DNA from: Methylocapsa sp.
GTDB lineage: Bacteria; Pseudomonadota; Alphaproteobacteria; Rhizobiales; Beijerinckiaceae
Assembly (NCBI GenBank): GCA_003162995.1
Contig: PLUZ01000387.1
Location: forward strand, 1 to 6,043
Direction: 5' to 3'
Length of the DNA: 6,043 nucleotides
How positions within the stretch are numbered: the stretch's first letter is position 1; each line of letters opens with the position of its first letter. The notes under the pieces are model-generated. The model saw only the letters and a list, made by a program, of their open reading frames with translations, had not been told where the DNA came from and made no database searches. This document shows, one piece after another, positions 5,803 to 6,043 of this stretch. Position numbers and translations under genes: made by a program.

Positions 5803-6043
5803 TTGAGGACGCGTCGCCCTTTCTTGCGCCCTACGCGCCGCCCGACGAAGAACTGGCGCAGTCGCTGCTCGCGATGCGCCCCGGCGCCGCAGCCAAGGCC
5901 AAGGCCGAGACTATTGCCGAAGACCTGCTCGACGCCATGCGGGCGCGACGCGGGGGCATTGGCGGAGTTGAGGACTTTCTCCATGAATTCTCGCTTTCTT
6001 CGCGAGAAGGACTAGCCGTCATGGCGCTGGCGGAATCGCTGCT
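5799..6043 (+). CDS. putA: PutA, bifunctional proline dehydrogenase / glutamate-semialdehyde dehydrogenase (N-terminal part, runs off window)
   Basis: Open from ATG 5799 to the window end: 81 codons plus two bases. PutA oxidises proline to glutamate through an FAD-dependent proline dehydrogenase and an NAD-dependent aldehyde dehydrogenase domain, at the inner face of the membrane. Only the N-terminal helical arm is visible: an FLAPYAPPDEEL opening, then GGVEDFLHEFSLSSREG followed by LAVMALAESL, the hallmark E-[FY]-x-L-S-S-x-E-G-x-A-x-M-x-L-A-E-[AS]-L of PutA before the TIM barrel. No ribbon-helix-helix DNA-binding domain precedes it, so this is probably the non-autoregulating form seen in many Alphaproteobacteria. 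A TTG at 5769 is also in frame but lacks a ribosome site. The catalytic domains lie beyond the window, so a monofunctional form cannot be excluded. Confidence 0.85.
   Translation, partial: MIEDASPFLAPYAPPDEELAQSLLAMRPGAAAKAKAETIAEDLLDAMRARRGGIGGVEDFLHEFSLSSREGLAVMALAESL

Noticed and set aside
5655..5984. 109-codon minus-strand frame over the putA leader and start
   Set aside because: Antisense to the clear PutA N-terminus and to the structured leader; no ribosome site or recognisable domain.
5803..6015. 70-codon plus-strand frame overlapping putA in another frame
   Set aside because: The frame starting at 5799 matches PutA; this one is Arg/Pro-rich without similarity.

Overview
The window looks like an alphaproteobacterium of the order Hyphomicrobiales (Rhizobiales). 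Three things point there: the gene order lptD – surA-like – pdxA – rsmA, a short (435-residue) alphaproteobacterial-type prolyl-tRNA synthetase, and a paired palindromic intergenic repeat of a style common in that order. A Beijerinckiaceae/Methylocystaceae-like host is a guess from protein flavour only. Hand-counted sample lines give about 45-50% GC in the lptD end and about 58-65% in pdxA and proS.

Left half (1-3417, + strand): the C-terminal part of the outer-membrane LPS assembly protein LptD enters from the left edge. A secreted SurA-like chaperone follows, then an intergenic double palindrome, then a complete pdxA (vitamin B6 synthesis) with all expected ligand residues. LptD and the SurA-like protein fit one envelope-biogenesis role; pdxA and rsmA are their usual alphaproteobacterial companions.

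Middle (3418-4882): the gene expected after pdxA is rsmA (16S rRNA dimethyltransferase). Its first ~50 codons are present, but the sequence then runs directly into the 3' end of proS on the opposite strand. The rest of rsmA is missing, including the SAM-binding motifs, and proS ends in an atypical tail. This is a clear breakpoint: either a real rearrangement (inversion or deletion) or a chimeric assembly join. The rsmA frame stays open across the antisense of proS and would give a long spurious ORF.

Right part (4883-6043): upstream of proS on the same (minus) strand lies a small single-pass membrane protein of unknown function with two cysteines in its presumed periplasmic domain. Divergent from it, the 5' end of putA (proline catabolism) starts at 5799 and leaves the window. 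The ~150 nt before putA can fold into a hairpin followed by a three-way junction whose 10-bp closing stem covers the putA ribosome binding site. It also contains a 24-codon ORF that ends in Pro-Pro and overlaps the putA start. This is the best candidate in the window for an undescribed regulatory element. No tRNA, rRNA, CRISPR array, insertion sequence or phage gene was seen.
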